Source of the DNA: Terriglobia bacterium
GTDB taxonomy: Bacteria; Acidobacteriota; Terriglobia; Bryobacterales; Bryobacteraceae
Assembly: GCA_020073445.1 (NCBI GenBank)
Contig: JAIQFE010000018.1
Coordinates: forward strand, 57,084 to 121,083
Length of the DNA stretch: 64,000 nt
Direction of reading: 5' to 3'
The notes under the pieces were generated by a model. That model did no database searches, was not told the DNA's origin, and was given only the letters and a program-made list of their open reading frames with translations. Each line of letters begins with the position of its first letter. Within the stretch, counting starts at the first letter, position 1. Positions 1 through 8,563 of the stretch are shown in pieces. The position numbers and the translations under genes are program-made.

Positions 1-2072
1 CGAATGCGCTTCACGGCAACCTGTATGGCTACTTTCGCAATCAACGGTTTAGCTCGGCGAATGCCCTGTCTCACACGGTCCTGCCGTTGACGCAGGCGCA
101 ATACGGCGCCAGTCTCGGTGGCCCGCTCGTCCGTGACCGCACCTTCTACTTCGCGAACTTCGAACGGCGCGAGCTCAACCAGTCCGGTCTGATCGCGATC
201 AAGCCGGCGGATGTTGCGGCCATCAATGCCAGGCTCACGGCGACCGGCTATCCGGGACCCCGGATTTTAACGGGCCAGTATCCCAACCCCGTTCACAATA
301 CGAACTTCCTGGCGAAGGTGGACCACCAGTTCCGCCGGAATGATGTGTTCACCGTGCGCTACAGCCTCTACGACGTCCACAGTGCGAATTCGCGCGGCGC
401 CGGCGGGTTGAGCGCGGCCAGCGCCTCCGCGGGCCTGGATGATACCGATCAGACCATCGCGGTCAGTAACATCGCGACGTTTTCACCCCGTCTGTTCAAC
501 GAGACCCGAGCGCAGTTCACCAACAGCAACCTGGGCGCGCCGCCCTCGGATCCACTGGGACCCGCCGTAACTATTGCGGGAGTCGCCTCGTTCGGGACGC
601 TCTCCGGGTCTCCGACGGCGCGCCTCGAGAAGCTTTACGAGATTGTCGATAATCTGTCCTACCAGGCCGGAGCACACGCGATTCGCGTGGGGACCGACTT
701 CCTGTACAACGACACCACCATCACCTATCCCCGATCCATCCGCGGCAGCTATTCGTTCGCGAATCTGGCGGCCTTTCTCAGCGGAACGTATACGGGGTTC
801 ACGCAGACCTTCAATACATCGGTGGTCGCGCAAACCAACCCGAACATCGGGTTCTTCGCTCAGGATGAATGGAAGGTCAACCCGCGCCTGACGTTGAATC
901 TTGGCGTGCGCTACGACCTGCAGTTTCTCCAAACGATAACCACCGACACCAACAACGTGTCGCCGCGCGGCGGGTTTGCGTGGACTCCGTTCGCGTCCAG
1001 ACGTACCGTCGTTCGGGGCAGTTATGGCCTGTTCTATGATCGGGTGCCCTTGCGCGCGCTCGCCAACGCCCTGCTCTCCGCGGGCAATACAGCCAGTGTC
1101 GGCAACCTTAGCCAGATCAGCCTGACGCTGCAGCAAGCGCAGACGGGCGCTCCCGTGTTCCCGAATATCTTAAGCGGCTTGAGCATTCCGCCAGGAGTGC
1201 TATTCGGCTTGACCACCATGCAGCGCGACATGCAGAATGCCTACTCCGAGCAGGGCAGCTTGGAAATCGAACAGCAACTGGGATCGCGAAGCACATTGAC
1301 CGTCGGTTATCAGCACCTGCGCGGACTCCATCTCATCGTCCCCGTGAATCAGAACGTCCCCGCCTGTTTGCCGGCCGGGACCAATAACGGCTGCCGGCCG
1401 AACCCGGCCTACGCGAATAACAACCAGTATTCATCGCTGGGGGATTCGCATTATGACGCGCTGGAGGTTTCATTTGTACATAGGGCCTCGCGCTGGGGTA
1501 GTTATCGCGTCTCTTATACCTATTCGAAAGCTCTCGACAATGAGGGCGAGTTCTTCTTCAGCGCGCCCATCGACAATTTCGATATCTGGCAGGACTACGG
1601 GCGCTCGGACGACGACCAACGGCATCGCCTGGTTTTCGACGGGTCTATCCATTCGCCCCTGGGCAAGGCGAACACAGCCTGGGAGCGGATCAGCCACGGC
1701 TTCCAGGTGAGTTCGATGGTGCAATACTATTCGGCACTGCCATTCAATATCACCACAGGCGGTGCTACTACCATTCAGGGAACCGCGCCCCGTCCCACCG
1801 TGAACGGCACCTTCATCGGTCGAAATGCCGGAAGTGGTTTCGATTTCGTGAACGTCAACGCGCGGCTAAGCAGGACTTTTCCGATTACCGAGCACCTGCG
1901 CGTGGAAGCCATCGCCGAGGCTTTCAATCTGCTTAACCACACGAATGGTGTGACGTTGAACGGCGTATTCGGGACCGGCGCATATCCCACCAATCCGTCG
2001 CCGTCGTTTAAGCAGATTACGGCAGTGGCCGATCCACGGACCTTGCAATTCGCGGTTCGAATCGCGTTCTAG
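1..2072 (+). CDS. TonB-dependent receptor, Oar-like (5' end outside window)
   Basis: The reading frame is open from base 3, so the gene begins before the window. Only the C-terminal part of the plug region and the outer-membrane barrel are present, about 690 residues. The end has the typical last strand with a terminal aromatic residue (...FAVRIAF). Repeated motifs such as FFAQDEWKVNPRLTLNLGVRYD and GSYGLFYDR are those of the large acidobacterial Oar/CarboxypepD_reg-type TonB receptors, which are thought to import oligosaccharides or other large substrates across the outer membrane. The internal TTG at 87 is not a real start because coding sequence continues upstream of it. The substrate cannot be told from the sequence. 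The stop overlaps the end of a small convergent gene by 4 bases. Confidence 0.93.
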   Translation, partial: NALHGNLYGYFRNQRFSSANALSHTVLPLTQAQYGASLGGPLVRDRTFYFANFERRELNQSGLIAIKPADVAAINARLTATGYPGPRILTGQYPNPVHNTNFLAKVDHQFRRNDVFTVRYSLYDVHSANSRGAGGLSAASASAGLDDTDQTIAVSNIATFSPRLFNETRAQFTNSNLGAPPSDPLGPAVTIAGVASFGTLSGSPTARLEKLYEIVDNLSYQAGAHAIRVGTDFLYNDTTITYPRSIRGSYSFANLAAFLSGTYTGFTQTFNTSVVAQTNPNIGFFAQDEWKVNPRLTLNLGVRYDLQFLQTITTDTNNVSPRGGFAWTPFASRRTVVRGSYGLFYDRVPLRALANALLSAGNTASVGNLSQISLTLQQAQTGAPVFPNILSGLSIPPGVLFGLTTMQRDMQNAYSEQGSLEIEQQLGSRSTLTVGYQHLRGLHLIVPVNQNVPACLPAGTNNGCRPNPAYANNNQYSSLGDSHYDALEVSFVHRASRWGSYRVSYTYSKALDNEGEFFFSAPIDNFDIWQDYGRSDDDQRHRLVFDGSIHSPLGKANTAWERISHGFQVSSMVQYYSALPFNITTGGATTIQGTAPRPTVNGTFIGRNAGSGFDFVNVNARLSRTFPITEHLRVEAIAEAFNLLNHTNGVTLNGVFGTGAYPTNPSPSFKQITAVADPRTLQFAVRIAF

Positions 2073-2278
2073 CCGCGCCCGACTAGATATAGGATTACGG
2101 CGACTACGCCTATGAACGTCGCGGTCGCGTCGTAAGCAACTTTCGACTTCTGGCGAGGTCCCAGATGTCCTCCACAAGCGCCACAGTAGGGTTCCCCGGC
2201 GAGGGCGAGGCTATGGCAATCTTGGCATTGCAGGCTGGCGTCAGCGTGCTCGGCTTCGAAAGGTCGCATTCGCGTCAT
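2069..2278 (-). CDS. Small zinc-ribbon membrane protein (hypothetical)
   Basis: A 69-residue protein with two CxxC pairs (CQDC and CGAC, about 11 residues apart) forming a likely zinc ribbon. A single C-terminal hydrophobic segment (TATFIGVVAVILYLVG) should anchor it in the inner membrane. It converges on the TonB receptor gene and overlaps its stop by 4 bases. I see no good Shine-Dalgarno before the ATG, and a second ATG lies three codons in. The ordered cysteine pairs plus membrane tail argue for a real gene rather than a chance frame, but no function can be assigned. Confidence 0.5.
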   Translation of the reverse strand: MTRMRPFEAEHADASLQCQDCHSLALAGEPYCGACGGHLGPRQKSKVAYDATATFIGVVAVILYLVGRG

Positions 2279-2443
2279 GGCCCATGGTAAGCAACGAGGG
2301 AAGGTCCCATAAATAGCCCGGGACGACTCTTGTTCATGGAACGATCGCGGCGGTGGCCTAAATCGTCCGTACTAGAACCAACTCAATCCACAAGAGTTTC
2401 TATGGTCAGCCGTGTGTATGATGGATGGCGGAGGGTCGCCTCA

Positions 2444-2791
2444 GTGAACAACAAACTGGTCATCGTTTATGCACTCGTTGCTGGACTTGTCGGGGGATTG
2501 CTCACGCGATACGTCGCGCCACCGGCTGCGTTCGCCCAAAATCAGACGCCCGTCATAAAAGAGATTCGAGCGCAGAGTTTCACGCTGGTGGATTCCTCGA
2601 ATCGCATCGTCGGCACGTTCACGTCTGATGCCGACGGACCGCCGGCTCCGCCTCCGGCGCCTGGAAGTATCACGCCTCCACCTTTGCGACGAAGCCCAGT
2701 TGGGAGATCGCGGATCGTGCTGCGGGATTCCGATGGGCGTGAGATCTGGAGCGCGGGCGAAGCACAAATCCGACCATTGAGCCAACGATAA
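2444..2791 (+). CDS. Secreted or membrane-anchored hypothetical protein
   Basis: I place the start at the GTG at 2444 because GGAGGG at 2430-2435 sits 8 bases upstream. Longer in-frame starts (2330, 2402) add a basic, low-complexity lead without such a site. The 115-residue protein opens with a long hydrophobic stretch ending in AFAQ, a plausible signal peptide or anchor. A short domain follows (KEIRAQSFTLVDSSNRIVG, later SRIVLRDSDGREIW), interrupted by a proline-rich linker. The two halves look like repeated short beta units. No family recognised; probably periplasmic. Confidence 0.6.
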   Translation: MNNKLVIVYALVAGLVGGLLTRYVAPPAAFAQNQTPVIKEIRAQSFTLVDSSNRIVGTFTSDADGPPAPPPAPGSITPPPLRRSPVGRSRIVLRDSDGREIWSAGEAQIRPLSQR

Positions 2792-2919
2792 TACCCCTGG
2801 CGGACGGGGTGGGTCGAAATGGACCAAGCCGAGTTCGACGGCGTCGATCAGCTGGCCGGACTCCCTCACTTGACAGCCGCTGGAGCACGAAGGATGCTAC
2901 CTTACGGGAGGGTTTCCAC

Positions 2920-3324
2920 ATGAGAGTTGGCTCACGGGTTATGATCGCGTGTCCCATTCTGCTTGCCGCGGTGCTTCCGGTGCTCGCACACCACTCCTTT
3001 GAAGCCGAGTACGACTTCAACAAGACCCTGACAGTAACCGGCACAGTTACCAAGATGGAGTGGATGAATCCGCACGCCCACTTCTATGTCGACGTGAAAG
3101 ACGCGAGCGGCAAAGTGACCAACTGGAATTTCGAGCTGGGCGCGATCCCCGTTCTGCTCAAGCAAGGCTGGCGCAAGGATTCTCTGAAACAAGGGGATCA
3201 GGTGACGGTCGAAGGCTATCTTCCCAAGGACGGCACCAAGTCCATGGCCAACGCGCGGCGCGTCACGCTGCCCGACGGGAAGCGCGTATTCGGCGGATCC
3301 TCGGCCGACGTAGCGGATAAATAG
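2920..3324 (+). CDS. DUF6152 family secreted protein, copy 1
   Basis: A 134-residue exported protein. The ATG at 2920 follows GGGAGGG with 7-base spacing; the longer frame from 2809 is basic and not protein-like. A signal peptide (residues 1 to about 20, ending VLAHHSF) precedes one small beta domain with NPHAHFYVDVKD, a tryptophan-rich central part and a GDQVTVEGYLPKDG turn, which suggests an OB-like fold. Function unknown. Two bases separate it from the next gene, so they form an operon. A paralogue with the same layout lies at 7682-8107 on the other strand. Confidence 0.85.
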   Translation: MRVGSRVMIACPILLAAVLPVLAHHSFEAEYDFNKTLTVTGTVTKMEWMNPHAHFYVDVKDASGKVTNWNFELGAIPVLLKQGWRKDSLKQGDQVTVEGYLPKDGTKSMANARRVTLPDGKRVFGGSSADVADK

Positions 3325-3326
3325 GC

Positions 3327-4112
3327 GTGAACAAGAATTATCTCGGCTGGACGATCAGCCTCGCAGCCGCGATCGCGCTGCTGGCTCTGGCCCGCACTCC
3401 CGTTACCGCGCAAGATCAGGTTAAGGTAACGGGGAAGATCATCGTTCCACCCGGCGCGGCGGCTCCCAAGGGGCTTCCTCCGGCCGGACCCAAGGGACCG
3501 GTGCCGCACATGCCGGACGGCAAGCCCGATTTTTCGGGAATCTGGAACGGCCAGCGTGCGCTGCCCAATCAGGAACCTCCAGTGATGCTGCCTTGGGCCG
3601 AGAAACTCACCGCGGAGCGCACCAACAACTATTCGGCCGATGACCCGGAGGCTCGCTGCCTGCCAGGAGGTGTGCCCCGCGCCGCGCCCTATCACTACCA
3701 ACTGGTGCAGACGCCCAAGCTCCTGCTCATGCTCTTCGAAGGCAACATCCACAGCTATCGCCAGATGTTCCTGGACCGGCGCGAACACCTCAAGATCACG
3801 GAACCGCTGTGGTACGGCGATTCCATCGGGTCCTGGGATGGAGACACGCTGGTCGTGGATACTGTTGGGTTCAACGATAAGTTCTGGTTCGATATGGCCG
3901 GCCATCCTCATACCACGCAGCTTCACGTGGTCGAGCGCTACCGTCGCCGAGATTTCGGGAACCTCGATATCGGAATCACCATTGAAGATCCCGGCACGTA
4001 CAGCAAGCCCTGGAGCATCCAACGGGTTTCGACGCTAGAGACTGAGATCGAGATGAGTGAGTACGTCTGCAACGAGAACAATTCGGACGTGCTGCATCTG
4101 GTAGGGAAGTGA
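3327..4112 (+). CDS. Secreted MPDGKPD-motif protein, copy A
   Basis: A 261-residue exported protein starting at GTG 3327, two bases after the DUF6152 gene. It has a signal peptide (residues 1 to about 28), an alanine/proline-rich linker, then MPDGKPDFSGIWNG. A conserved core follows: EGNIHSYRQMFLDRREH, YGDSIGSWDGDTLVVDTVGFND and HPHTTQLHVVERYRR. Two paralogues are in this window (4112-4780 and 6882-7685). This family is common in acidobacterial genomes, but I know no demonstrated activity. Repeated Asp/His-rich motifs hint at a metal or ligand site; that is inference. The stop shares a base with the next start. Confidence 0.85.
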   Translation: MNKNYLGWTISLAAAIALLALARTPVTAQDQVKVTGKIIVPPGAAAPKGLPPAGPKGPVPHMPDGKPDFSGIWNGQRALPNQEPPVMLPWAEKLTAERTNNYSADDPEARCLPGGVPRAAPYHYQLVQTPKLLLMLFEGNIHSYRQMFLDRREHLKITEPLWYGDSIGSWDGDTLVVDTVGFNDKFWFDMAGHPHTTQLHVVERYRRRDFGNLDIGITIEDPGTYSKPWSIQRVSTLETEIEMSEYVCNENNSDVLHLVGK

Positions 4113-4780
4113 TGCGTTCGCTTCTTCTGCTATTGGCGTGTTCCGCGGCAACCGTGGCCGCCCAGTCCTCTGCGCAGTATCTTCCGCTCACGCCGGACGG
4201 CAGAGGGGATTTCGCGGGGGTGTGGGTGGTGAGCGGATCCACCAATCTGCCGGCCGATCCGCCGTACCGTCCCGAGGCGCTCAAGCTTTGGCAGGAACGC
4301 AAAGCAAATTTGAAGAAAGACGATCCCGCAACATATTGTCTTCCCAACGGCGTGGTAAGAGTAACGTCGCTGCCGTACAAGATCGTTCAGACGCCACAGC
4401 TCGTGGTCATACTCTCCGAAGGCAATACGCACAGCTTCCGGCGAATTTTCCTGGACGGCCGCGCTCACAATCTGGATTTGGAGCCTAATAGCTGGACGGG
4501 GGATTCGATTGGAAGATGGGAGGGGAACGTCCTGGTGGTGGACACCATCGGTTTCAATGACAGGACCTGGCTGGACGACACGGGCAAGCCGCATAGCGAC
4601 CAGCTCCACGTGATCGAACGCTACCGGCGTCCGGATGCGGGCCGCCTGGTGGTTGAGTACACCATCGAGGACCCCAAGTTTCTGACCCGGCCGTATACCT
4701 TCACCCGCACGTTCGTGCCGGCGAACCGCGAGATCCAGGAGCGGTTCTGCACGGAGCAGAACCATCTGGTCGCGAAGTAG
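4112..4780 (+). CDS. Secreted MPDGKPD-type protein, copy B (shortened N-terminus)
   Basis: A 222-residue paralogue of the preceding gene. The ATG at 4112 overlaps the upstream TGA by one base; a GTG at 4109 is an alternative that adds one residue. The signal peptide is short (ending AAQSS) and the linker and MPDGKPD box are reduced to LTPDGRGDFAGVWV. The core motifs persist: EGNTHSFRRIFLDGRAH, GDSIGRWEGNVLVVDTIGFND and HSDQLHVIERYRR. The tandem arrangement suggests duplication within the operon DUF6152-copy A-copy B and co-translation. Likely periplasmic or surface-exposed; activity unknown. Confidence 0.82.
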   Translation: MRSLLLLLACSAATVAAQSSAQYLPLTPDGRGDFAGVWVVSGSTNLPADPPYRPEALKLWQERKANLKKDDPATYCLPNGVVRVTSLPYKIVQTPQLVVILSEGNTHSFRRIFLDGRAHNLDLEPNSWTGDSIGRWEGNVLVVDTIGFNDRTWLDDTGKPHSDQLHVIERYRRPDAGRLVVEYTIEDPKFLTRPYTFTRTFVPANREIQERFCTEQNHLVAK

Positions 4781-4782
4781 TC

Positions 4783-4983
4783 CTAGCGGCCCGGCAGCAG
4801 GCTATCCGGCTTGGCGTTGAACACGTCCATCAGCGTGCTGACCACGTATCCCAGAGCCAGACCCGCGGCAGCTGAGAACAGCATCCCCACTAGCGGAGTG
4901 AGTTCCAAGGCGTCACCGATCTTCCCAGAAAGAGCGAATCCCAGAAGACCGCCAGAAATGCAACACACCAGCCGTTTACGCAT
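4783..4983 (-). CDS. Small two-helix membrane protein
   Basis: A 66-residue protein with two predicted membrane helices (residues about 5-20, glycine-rich, and about 31-50). The ATG follows GAGGAG with 7-base spacing, a strong ribosome site that supports a real gene despite its size. It converges on copy B of the MPDGKPD gene with two bases between the stops. No family is recognised. The glycine-patterned helices (GGLLGFALSG, AAAGLALGYV) resemble small channel- or stress-type membrane peptides, but this is only a resemblance. Confidence 0.65.
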   Translation of the reverse strand: MRKRLVCCISGGLLGFALSGKIGDALELTPLVGMLFSAAAGLALGYVVSTLMDVFNAKPDSLLPGR

Positions 4984-5176
4984 TGTGTTTCTCCTCGATT
5001 ACAGAATGCGGCAAAGGCTGGCGGAAAGCACTAGGTGGAGGGCCCCGGTTGCCGTGAAAGCTCCCCTAAGAGGCCCTGCGGTTTCTCTCCAGTACGGTTT
5101 GATTCGGGGGACTAGAACTACAGCCGTTAGGTACCTACTTACCGGCAAGTTGGCCCGAATCGACGCGGAACGGCGG

Positions 5177-6838
5177 TTATCGGACTCTTCGGTACAGGAA
5201 CCACTGCGAGGATTCCGCTGCCAGGCGAAATCGCTGGTGCAGGAATTCGGAGTAGTTCCGCATCAGCGGTTCCAGGGGAAGAATCGGGCGCTTCGGCACC
5301 AGCACCACATCAGCTCCCCCGAGCAGCCATTCCGCCGTCGGCCTATGCGTGTCGCTGAAGGTGTACCCGTATTGCATGGCGGGAGAGCCGCCCCGGAATG
5401 GCGGCCGTTGCAGAGCATATCCGAAAGGGTTGTCGAAATCCAGGCACGCGACTGTTTCTTGGGATCCAGAGGCACGGCGCAGAAGGTCGATCCCGTCTCT
5501 CAGGTAGAGGGCGTACCAATCGGGGACCATGAGTCGCACCACGGGCGGAGCGTCGAAGAGCGCTGCGTGTGTGAGGCGAGTGTGGCGGGTATCCTGCACC
5601 GCGATCGCCATGCCCAAGACATCGGACGCGAAGCGCGGAATTGCGACGATTAAGGCGAGTATCAGCACCAACCCTGCCCGTACATTAGCCCGTTCTGTCC
5701 CCTCTTTGGTTTCCCCGGGAGCACGGCTTACGGCAATCGGGCTCGCGAGCATAATTGCGAACAATGGATTCAGCGGCAACCCGGAGTCCTGCCAATTTGT
5801 CCAGAGCAGCAGGAATCCCAAGGCAGACAAAACCGCCGCGTAGGCCAAGCCAGGGTTTTGCAGGAAGCGCTGTCGCCAGCCGGAAACCTTCGCATCCCGC
5901 TTTCGTGGGGTCAGGATGGCGCAGATCAACAGCATGAGGAGCTCAAAAGACGATGCCACCGAGCGCTGGCCAAGCGAATCCATGAATAAGCCGCCGGTGC
6001 GCGCACCAGCGACCATCGCCATGTCGCGCAGTACCGCCCCGACGTCGAACCTGAGATACCAAAGAGTCGCGAGGGCGACAGCGCTGAATCCTGCTGCGAG
6101 AGCCAGAAGCCGTTCCCGACGGACGGGGCGAAGGAATAGCCCAGCGGCCAACAGCGTTACCGCCGCCAGGAAGTACGTCGGCTTCAGGAAAAACAGAATT
6201 CCGCAGACCGCTCCGCTCGACAGCCCGCCCGCCAGCTCTGCGCGGCTCCGGCGCGCCCCGTCTTCTACCGCCGGATACGCCTCGATGAGCAGAATGCCCA
6301 GCAGAGCGTAGCTTTGACGGTTGTAGATCATGGCATAGCTCAGCACGTTGGGAAATTGTCCCAGTGGATAGGGCGCGCATGCCAGCAACGCGAGTGAGAG
6401 GGCGGCAAAAATCGAGGCCGAAGAAGTCAGGCGTCGCCTTGCCACGCCGTACGCCCAGACGCCGGCGAGCAGGGCCATTAGCGCATTCCCATAACCCATG
6501 CCTCTGACATCATGGGCTAAGGCCAGGCCTAACGTAATCGGGACGTAAACGAACACGCCATAAGGGCTGTAGAAATCGAGATGCGGCCGCTGTCCGTTCA
6601 GCAGGCGCCACCCGCCATCGAGAAACTGTCCGTAGTCTTCGGCGTATCGGGACGCGTAGGGCGCGCCGACATAGATCGCCGCGCCGGAAATAATCGCCAG
6701 CGCCGCCGCAAAAAAGACGTGCCTCTTGACGCTACCGCGCGGCGAACCGCCCCAAAGTCTCAGTAGGGCTTGGCAGGCGCCGACAGCTAAATCTCGATAT
6801 GTGGGGACGGGCCGTTGGGAAATTCGGGATACCCACAC
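5177..6838 (-). CDS. Polytopic membrane protein, GT-C glycosyltransferase-like
   Basis: About 550 residues with ten or more hydrophobic helices. After the first helix comes an extracytoplasmic loop with a DYGQFLDGGWRLLNGQRPHLDF motif region, and the protein ends in a roughly 130-residue soluble domain. This is the layout of GT-C/ArnT-type glycosyltransferases that use polyprenyl-linked sugars: the acidic residues in loop 1 (E-D-Y) fit the catalytic position in that superfamily. The start is unsure. The frame opens at GTG 6838, but an internal GTG just before the first helix (VKRHVFF, near 6728) is also possible; neither has a clear ribosome site. It sits between the two inverted DUF6152 cassettes. 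The sugar and acceptor are unknown. Confidence 0.75.
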   Translation of the reverse strand: MWVSRISQRPVPTYRDLAVGACQALLRLWGGSPRGSVKRHVFFAAALAIISGAAIYVGAPYASRYAEDYGQFLDGGWRLLNGQRPHLDFYSPYGVFVYVPITLGLALAHDVRGMGYGNALMALLAGVWAYGVARRRLTSSASIFAALSLALLACAPYPLGQFPNVLSYAMIYNRQSYALLGILLIEAYPAVEDGARRSRAELAGGLSSGAVCGILFFLKPTYFLAAVTLLAAGLFLRPVRRERLLALAAGFSAVALATLWYLRFDVGAVLRDMAMVAGARTGGLFMDSLGQRSVASSFELLMLLICAILTPRKRDAKVSGWRQRFLQNPGLAYAAVLSALGFLLLWTNWQDSGLPLNPLFAIMLASPIAVSRAPGETKEGTERANVRAGLVLILALIVAIPRFASDVLGMAIAVQDTRHTRLTHAALFDAPPVVRLMVPDWYALYLRDGIDLLRRASGSQETVACLDFDNPFGYALQRPPFRGGSPAMQYGYTFSDTHRPTAEWLLGGADVVLVPKRPILPLEPLMRNYSEFLHQRFRLAAESSQWFLYRRVR

Positions 6839-6881
6839 TGAATTATTGTAGCCAGAGGGCCGCGACTAGAACGTTACTTGC

Positions 6882-7685
6882 CTATTTGCCGACAAGGTGT
6901 TCTGCGTCGACGTTAAACTCGTTGCAGACGTATTCCTGGATCTCCCAGGTGGGCCGCAGAAGATAAGTTCGGGTGAAGGTATGCGGCTTGGTGAAGGTCT
7001 TGGGGTCGTCCATAGTGATCTCGAGCTCCAAATGCCCTAAATCGGGACGTTTGATGCGTTCCACCACGTGCAGCTCTTCGCTATGGGGCAGGCCTTGGCC
7101 GTTGAGCCAGGTTTTGTCGTTGAGGAACTTGGTGTCTACCACCAAGGTATCGCCGTCCCATTTCCCGATCGAATCGCCCATCCACAGCGGCCCCGGATCG
7201 TCCAGATGCGGGCGGCCATCCAGAAACACCTGGCGATAGCTGTGAATGTTGCCTTCATCCAGGATCACCAGCAGGGTCGGCGTCTGGACGAATTTCTGCA
7301 AAAACGGAGAAATTCGCGGCACGCCTGCAGGCAGGCAGTGCCCCTCTGGATCGTCTTTGCTTAAGGTATCCCGGCGTTGCTTGTATACTTCCTCGGCCCA
7401 GGGCTGCAAGGGGACTTGTCCCATTTGGGTGAAGCTCAGGCCCGGAGTCCAGACGCCGGAAAGATCCGGTTTCCCGTCGGGCATCTTAGGTGTGGGACCG
7501 GAAGGTGTGAGAGCGGATTGAAAATCTGCCGCGTTCTCTTTTTGGTCGGCCTTGCCTTTACCTACGCCCTTTCCGCCTTTGCCTGTCTTGGCGTCGGACT
7601 GGGCGACGCTGGTAACTGGCAACAGCGCCAATAGGGCCGCGATGGCCGCGGCGGCCAGCAGGGAACTGAGATGCTGTTTGCTCAT
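6882..7685 (-). CDS. Secreted MPDGKPD-motif protein, copy C
   Basis: A 267-residue paralogue of the gene at 3327-4112. It has a signal peptide ending SVAQS and a low-complexity lysine/glycine linker (GKGGKGVGKGK). MPDGKPDLSGVW follows, with the shared core EGNIHSYRQVFLDGRPH, GDSIGKWDGDTLVVDT and HSEELHVVER. The start ATG (7685-7683) overlaps the stop of the upstream DUF6152 gene in an ATGA junction, indicating translational coupling. The C-terminus (CNEFNVDAEHLVGK) matches that of copy A, so copies A and C are closer to each other than to B. Function unknown. Confidence 0.85.
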   Translation of the reverse strand: MSKQHLSSLLAAAAIAALLALLPVTSVAQSDAKTGKGGKGVGKGKADQKENAADFQSALTPSGPTPKMPDGKPDLSGVWTPGLSFTQMGQVPLQPWAEEVYKQRRDTLSKDDPEGHCLPAGVPRISPFLQKFVQTPTLLVILDEGNIHSYRQVFLDGRPHLDDPGPLWMGDSIGKWDGDTLVVDTKFLNDKTWLNGQGLPHSEELHVVERIKRPDLGHLELEITMDDPKTFTKPHTFTRTYLLRPTWEIQEYVCNEFNVDAEHLVGK

Positions 7686-8107
7686 TTGGATGGTACGTCG
7701 TCCGCGGAAGAACCTACGAACACTTTACGGCCGTCCGACCGCGTGATGGCCCGGGAATTTGCGTGAATCGAGCCGTCAGCCAAAGGCTTGCCGTCTTTCG
7801 CCATGTATCCTTCGACGGTTACTTCCTCGCCTTGTTTCAAGGAGTTCCGATTCCAACCCTGGCGCGAAAGCGCGTTGGGGCTGAGCGATTCGAAGGCCCA
7901 GGTGGTCACTTTGCCGCCCGAATCCTTCACGTCGACGAACACGTAGGCGTGGGGATTGACCCAAGCCAGCTTATTGATGGTCCCCTTGACGGTTACGGTC
8001 TTGGTGGAGTCGTACTCGGCCGCGAACGAATGATGCGCCAGAATCGGCGCGACAGCGGCGAATAGACCGAAACCCGTGACCAGCGCAGCCCTGAACTTGA
8101 ATGTCAT
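7682..8107 (-). CDS. DUF6152 family secreted protein, copy 2
   Basis: A 141-residue paralogue of the protein at 2920-3324 with the same signal-peptide end (ILAHHSF), NPHAYVFVDVKD and GEEVTVEGYMAKDG motifs, and a near-identical C-terminus (KVFVGSSADDVPSK versus RVFGGSSADVADK). The ATG at 8107 is preferred over the TTG at 8116 because GGAGG lies 9 bases upstream of it. It is the first gene of a two-gene unit with MPDGKPD copy C. The upstream 129 bases are shared with the divergent padR-like gene. Confidence 0.85.
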   Translation of the reverse strand: MTFKFRAALVTGFGLFAAVAPILAHHSFAAEYDSTKTVTVKGTINKLAWVNPHAYVFVDVKDSGGKVTTWAFESLSPNALSRQGWNRNSLKQGEEVTVEGYMAKDGKPLADGSIHANSRAITRSDGRKVFVGSSADDVPSK

Positions 8108-8198
8108 CTGGACCAACCTCCTGTGCGATACGCTGCGGCCCAGTCTATCGTCCTGCTCGCGTTCAAGTCAAACAAAGAGCGGTTCCGAGTTTATTCAC

Positions 8199-8233
8199 TT
8201 GACACGCCAACGTACAACTACTACACTGCAGTG
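8199..8233 (+). promoter_or_regulatory. Sigma70 promoter with palindromic operator for the padR-like gene
   Basis: TTGACA at 8199-8204 and TACACT at 8222-8227 are separated by exactly 17 bases, a near-consensus sigma70 promoter. A perfect 10-bp palindrome, CACTGCAGTG at 8224-8233, overlaps the -10 box and the expected start site. A regulator bound there would block RNA polymerase, consistent with autorepression by the PadR protein encoded next. The predicted transcript starts only a few bases before the ATG at 8237, so the mRNA would be leaderless or nearly so. Confidence 0.7.
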
Positions 8234-8236
8234 GTA

Positions 8237-8563
8237 ATGAATCAAAGTCGTCTCCTCGGAGGTTTTGAGAACCTATTATTATTGGTGATTCTGCGGCTCG
8301 ACGATCGCGCTTATGGGGCAGCCATACGTCGAGAACTGCTCGATCAAGTGGAAAAGGATGTCGCCATCGGCGCCATTTACACTGGCCTCGATCGGCTGGA
8401 GCAGAAAGAATTCGTTCAGTCCTGGACCGGCGAACCGACGCCCGAACGTGGCGGCAGGGCCAAGAAATTCTACCGCGTAACTGCAAAGGGGAAGAAAGCG
8501 CTCCACGAAACACAGCGGGCGTTGTGTCGTCTATCCGGCGGAACGGAGGCGCAGCGTGTCTGA
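8237..8563 (+). CDS. PadR family transcriptional regulator
   Basis: A 108-residue winged-helix protein. FENLLLLVILRLDDRAYGAAIRRELLD and VAIGAIYTGLDRLEQKEFVQSW are the PadR N-terminal and recognition-helix signatures, followed by the wing (GGRAKKFYRVTAKGKKAL). The frame is open further upstream, but ATG 8237 gives the normal PadR N-terminus and lies just after the promoter. There is no Shine-Dalgarno. It overlaps the next gene by 8 bases, the arrangement seen for acidobacterial PadR/permease pairs. It probably represses its own operon through the palindrome on its promoter. Confidence 0.85.
   Translation: MNQSRLLGGFENLLLLVILRLDDRAYGAAIRRELLDQVEKDVAIGAIYTGLDRLEQKEFVQSWTGEPTPERGGRAKKFYRVTAKGKKALHETQRALCRLSGGTEAQRV

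Noticed and set aside
2054..2063. GGTTCGAATC, as in a tRNA T-arm
   Set aside because: It lies inside the last codons of the TonB receptor gene and no acceptor stem or anticodon arm can be built around it.
4984..5176. Gap searched for a small gene or RNA
   Set aside because: No frame with a ribosome site, no strong hairpin and no promoter that I can defend.
4811..5653. 280-residue plus-strand frame over the small membrane gene and the glycosyltransferase end
   Set aside because: Low protein-likeness; the minus-strand gene at 4783-4983 has a strong ribosome site and the glycosyltransferase is clear.
5695..5707. CTGTCCCC followed by TCTTT, like a REP end
   Set aside because: A single half without an inverted partner, inside a conserved coding frame; most likely chance.
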